DNA of 64,000 nucleotides, from assembly GCA_031216915.1 (NCBI GenBank), contig CM062289.1, positions 446,734,910 to 446,798,909 of the forward strand, given 5' to 3'. The position numbers and the translations under genes were made by a program. Source of the DNA: Pictodentalium vernedei. Lineage: Eukaryota > Mollusca > Scaphopoda > Dentaliida > Dentaliidae. The notes below the pieces were generated by a model. It searched no databases, was not told the origin of the DNA, and was given only the letters and a program-made list of their open reading frames with translations. This document shows, one piece after another, positions 62,523 through 64,000 of this stretch; position 1 is the first letter of the stretch; every line of letters begins with the position of its first letter.

Positions 62523-62925
62523 AGTGGCGTCACGTTAACCGGTTCTCATCAGATCACCAAAATTAAGCAACGTCAAGCGCGGTTAGTAGTTGGATGGGTG
62601 ACCTTTTCCACGACTGATTCGCACTCCCGCATTGTGTCCTTGGGCAAGGCACTTTACCCTGATTGCCTACATGGGGCACGATGATGCTGTGTACTAAGGT
62701 GTACTGCACGTCGATGGTGCGCATGTCTTCAACCAATCTAACCCTGCCTTGTGCCGCGGTGCAGAGTTCAGAGTTACGATGTTGGAGAGATGACATCTCC
62801 TTGTCGTTGCTCGGTGGTTCTCTGCGGGTACTCCGGCTTCCTCCACCCGTAAAACTGTCACAGACATGATATGACCCTGGCTGTCAAAGTGTCGTTAAAC
62901 CTAAATAAATAAATAAGTAAATAAA
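62523..62925 (+). mobile_element. 5S-rRNA-headed SINE (SINE3-like)
   Basis: 62545-62603 matches the 3' half of animal 5S rRNA, including its internal promoter region: TCATCAGATCACCAAAATTA, AGCAACGTCAAGCGCGGTTA, GTAGTTGGATGGGTGACC. The body from 62628 (TTGTGTCCTTGGGCAAGGC) is the one used by the tRNA-headed SINEs in this window, with the usual ATAAATAAATAA tail. It is not a functional 5S gene: the 5' third is eroded and the 3' stem is replaced by SINE body. Confidence 0.85.
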
Positions 62926-62997
62926 TAATAGAATAAACAAATATTTTAACACTAGAACAACTGAAAATGACTGAATTTCTGTTCAGGAATGCTCCTG

Positions 62998-63064
62998 TTA
63001 ACCTTTTACCCAACTAAACGCCCGCATCCACCCGCGTAATATGCAAATTCAGCAGCTGAAAAAA
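62998..63064. mobile_element. Left end of a family A MITE, cut by a DIRS insertion
   Basis: TTAACCTTTTACCCAACTAA, 'cgcccgcatccacccgcg', 'atgcaaattcagcagctg', then an abrupt switch to DIRS sequence at about 63065. The remainder of the MITE should lie beyond the far end of the DIRS copy, outside the window. Confidence 0.75.
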
Positions 63065-64000
63065 GTTAAAAAATTTATAGTAATTTATATATTTTTTATA
63101 CTTACCAATGACCCAGACATAGCTGGTGCTAACTCTTAAAATATAGGGCCAAACACAAATTTTGCCCCCCAATCCCCAAAATTTGCATCTAAAACCAAAG
63201 AAAACATGTCCTGAATGGCCCTCCACACTTCACCTCTACTGCGCATGCGCAGTGTCAAGGACGTTCCGAAATTGGCGCCATTAATCATTCTTATAACCAG
63301 TGCCTGGTAAGCGCTATGTACTCAGCGGGGAGGTATGAGTTCCCAACTCCTGGGAGGGCCATCCCCGTCTGGGTCATTGGTAAGTATAAAAAATATATAA
63401 ATTACTATAAATTTTTTAACATTTTTATACTGTACCAATGACCCAGACATAGCTGAATAGTAAAAAGGCTGGAGGGCCAAGGACATAGAGCAAGTTGGAA
63501 TACGCTCAATTATATAAAATAGAGTCATCCCCTCTAGGGAAAAAGAAGCATTAAGCCTTACATGTATCTTTCTTATTTATGATAAATTAGAAAGATACAA
63601 CACCTTCCAAAATTGAGCATCATACATCCATGTACTCTATTAATATCTAGTATAATCCTTATACTAATAATTTTTAAAGTAAGCCAATAAATAAAGTAAG
63701 TCTAGAGAATAGAGACTCTTTATACTCCTTAAAAGTGTCTGAGGATTGTGTAATAACGTCCGTTGACACGTGCTATTTTCAAAAGCTATACTTTAAAAAC
63801 TAAGACCTGAATGAATTTTTAAAACATAAACTTCTCACTAAACAACCATCCCAATAACAGCTCAGAATTACTAACTCCGGAGGAGGTATCCCCTTGTTTT
63901 CATAGTAAAACAGGTGACCCAAGGGAACACCCTCCCCCCTCCTTTTCTTGCCCTGGGTCAAATAGCCCAGAGCGAAGAGGGCAGCAGAACGGAGTCACTG
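63065..64000 (-). mobile_element. Second DIRS copy, 3' part, running off the window
   Basis: Same order and orientation as 52600-53560: A/T-rich outer repeat, ACCAATGACCCAGACATAGC, TACTGCGCATGCGCAGT, the internal inverted copy at about 63365-63420, and the non-coding stretch through 'agagcgaagagggcagc'. Diverged from the first copy (substitutions and small indels), so it is a separate, older or different-lineage insertion. Its recombinase ORF would start beyond 64000. Confidence 0.85.

Noticed and set aside
62523..62640. A functional 5S rRNA gene
   Set aside because: Only the central and 3' promoter-proximal part is conserved; the 5' third is eroded and the 3' stem is replaced by a SINE body.

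Overview
The window looks like nuclear DNA of a marine invertebrate, most likely a bivalve mollusc. It is AT-rich, carries introns and lacks bacterial gene organisation. It is crowded with transposable elements of types common in bivalve genomes: Helitron/HINE-like elements ending in GGTGAGCTAAAAA-type termini, SINEs with ATAAATAAATA tails, TTAA-flanked palindromic MITEs, DIRS and Penelope retroelements. The phylum is inferred from repeat style; no host marker gene proves it.

Only one host gene is convincing. It lies on the minus strand and is seen as two exons: a 55-codon internal exon (61934-62098) and a very large terminal exon (36008-40669) encoding a low-complexity Ser/Thr/Gln/Val-rich protein with a basic N-terminal patch, probably nuclear. 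Both exons have consensus splice sites and join in phase 0 across a 21 kb intron. That intron holds an apparently intact DIRS-type retrotransposon in the same orientation. The gene could not be named.

The rest is layered transposon debris.
1-31 kb: tRNA-headed SINEs, a second SINE family, several MITE families (TTAA/piggyBac-like families A and B, a CCCTTAAGG family, TA-flanked mariner-like families, a hAT-like element with a perfect 8-bp target duplication), a HINE at 6.7-8.3 kb, a LINE tail at 5.2 kb, and a Penelope-like fragment at 17.6-19.0 kb with a GIY-YIG nuclease domain and, on the opposite strand, a complete hammerhead ribozyme core.
31-36 kb: more MITEs, two of them immediately 3' of the gene.
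41-52.6 kb: nested HINE/Helentron-like elements with 140-170 bp tandem arrays, two of them inserted in a TTAA element whose uninterrupted copy lies at 11.7-12.3 kb.
52.6-59.7 kb: the DIRS element (Gag-like, RT-RNase H, tyrosine recombinase, inverted terminal repeats).
59.7-62 kb: the HINE into which the DIRS inserted, with another HINE nested in it.
62.5 kb: a SINE with the body shared by the tRNA-headed copies but a 5S-rRNA-derived head.
63 kb to the end: the 3' part of a second DIRS copy sitting in a family A MITE.

Because many copies share the window, insertions can be read against empty sites within it. The observations most worth following are the Penelope hammerhead, the DIRS coding layout (a single in-frame UGA between the Gag-like and recombinase frames, with RT in the +1 frame), the SINE head swap, and two MITE families that share termini and palindrome core but differ between them.
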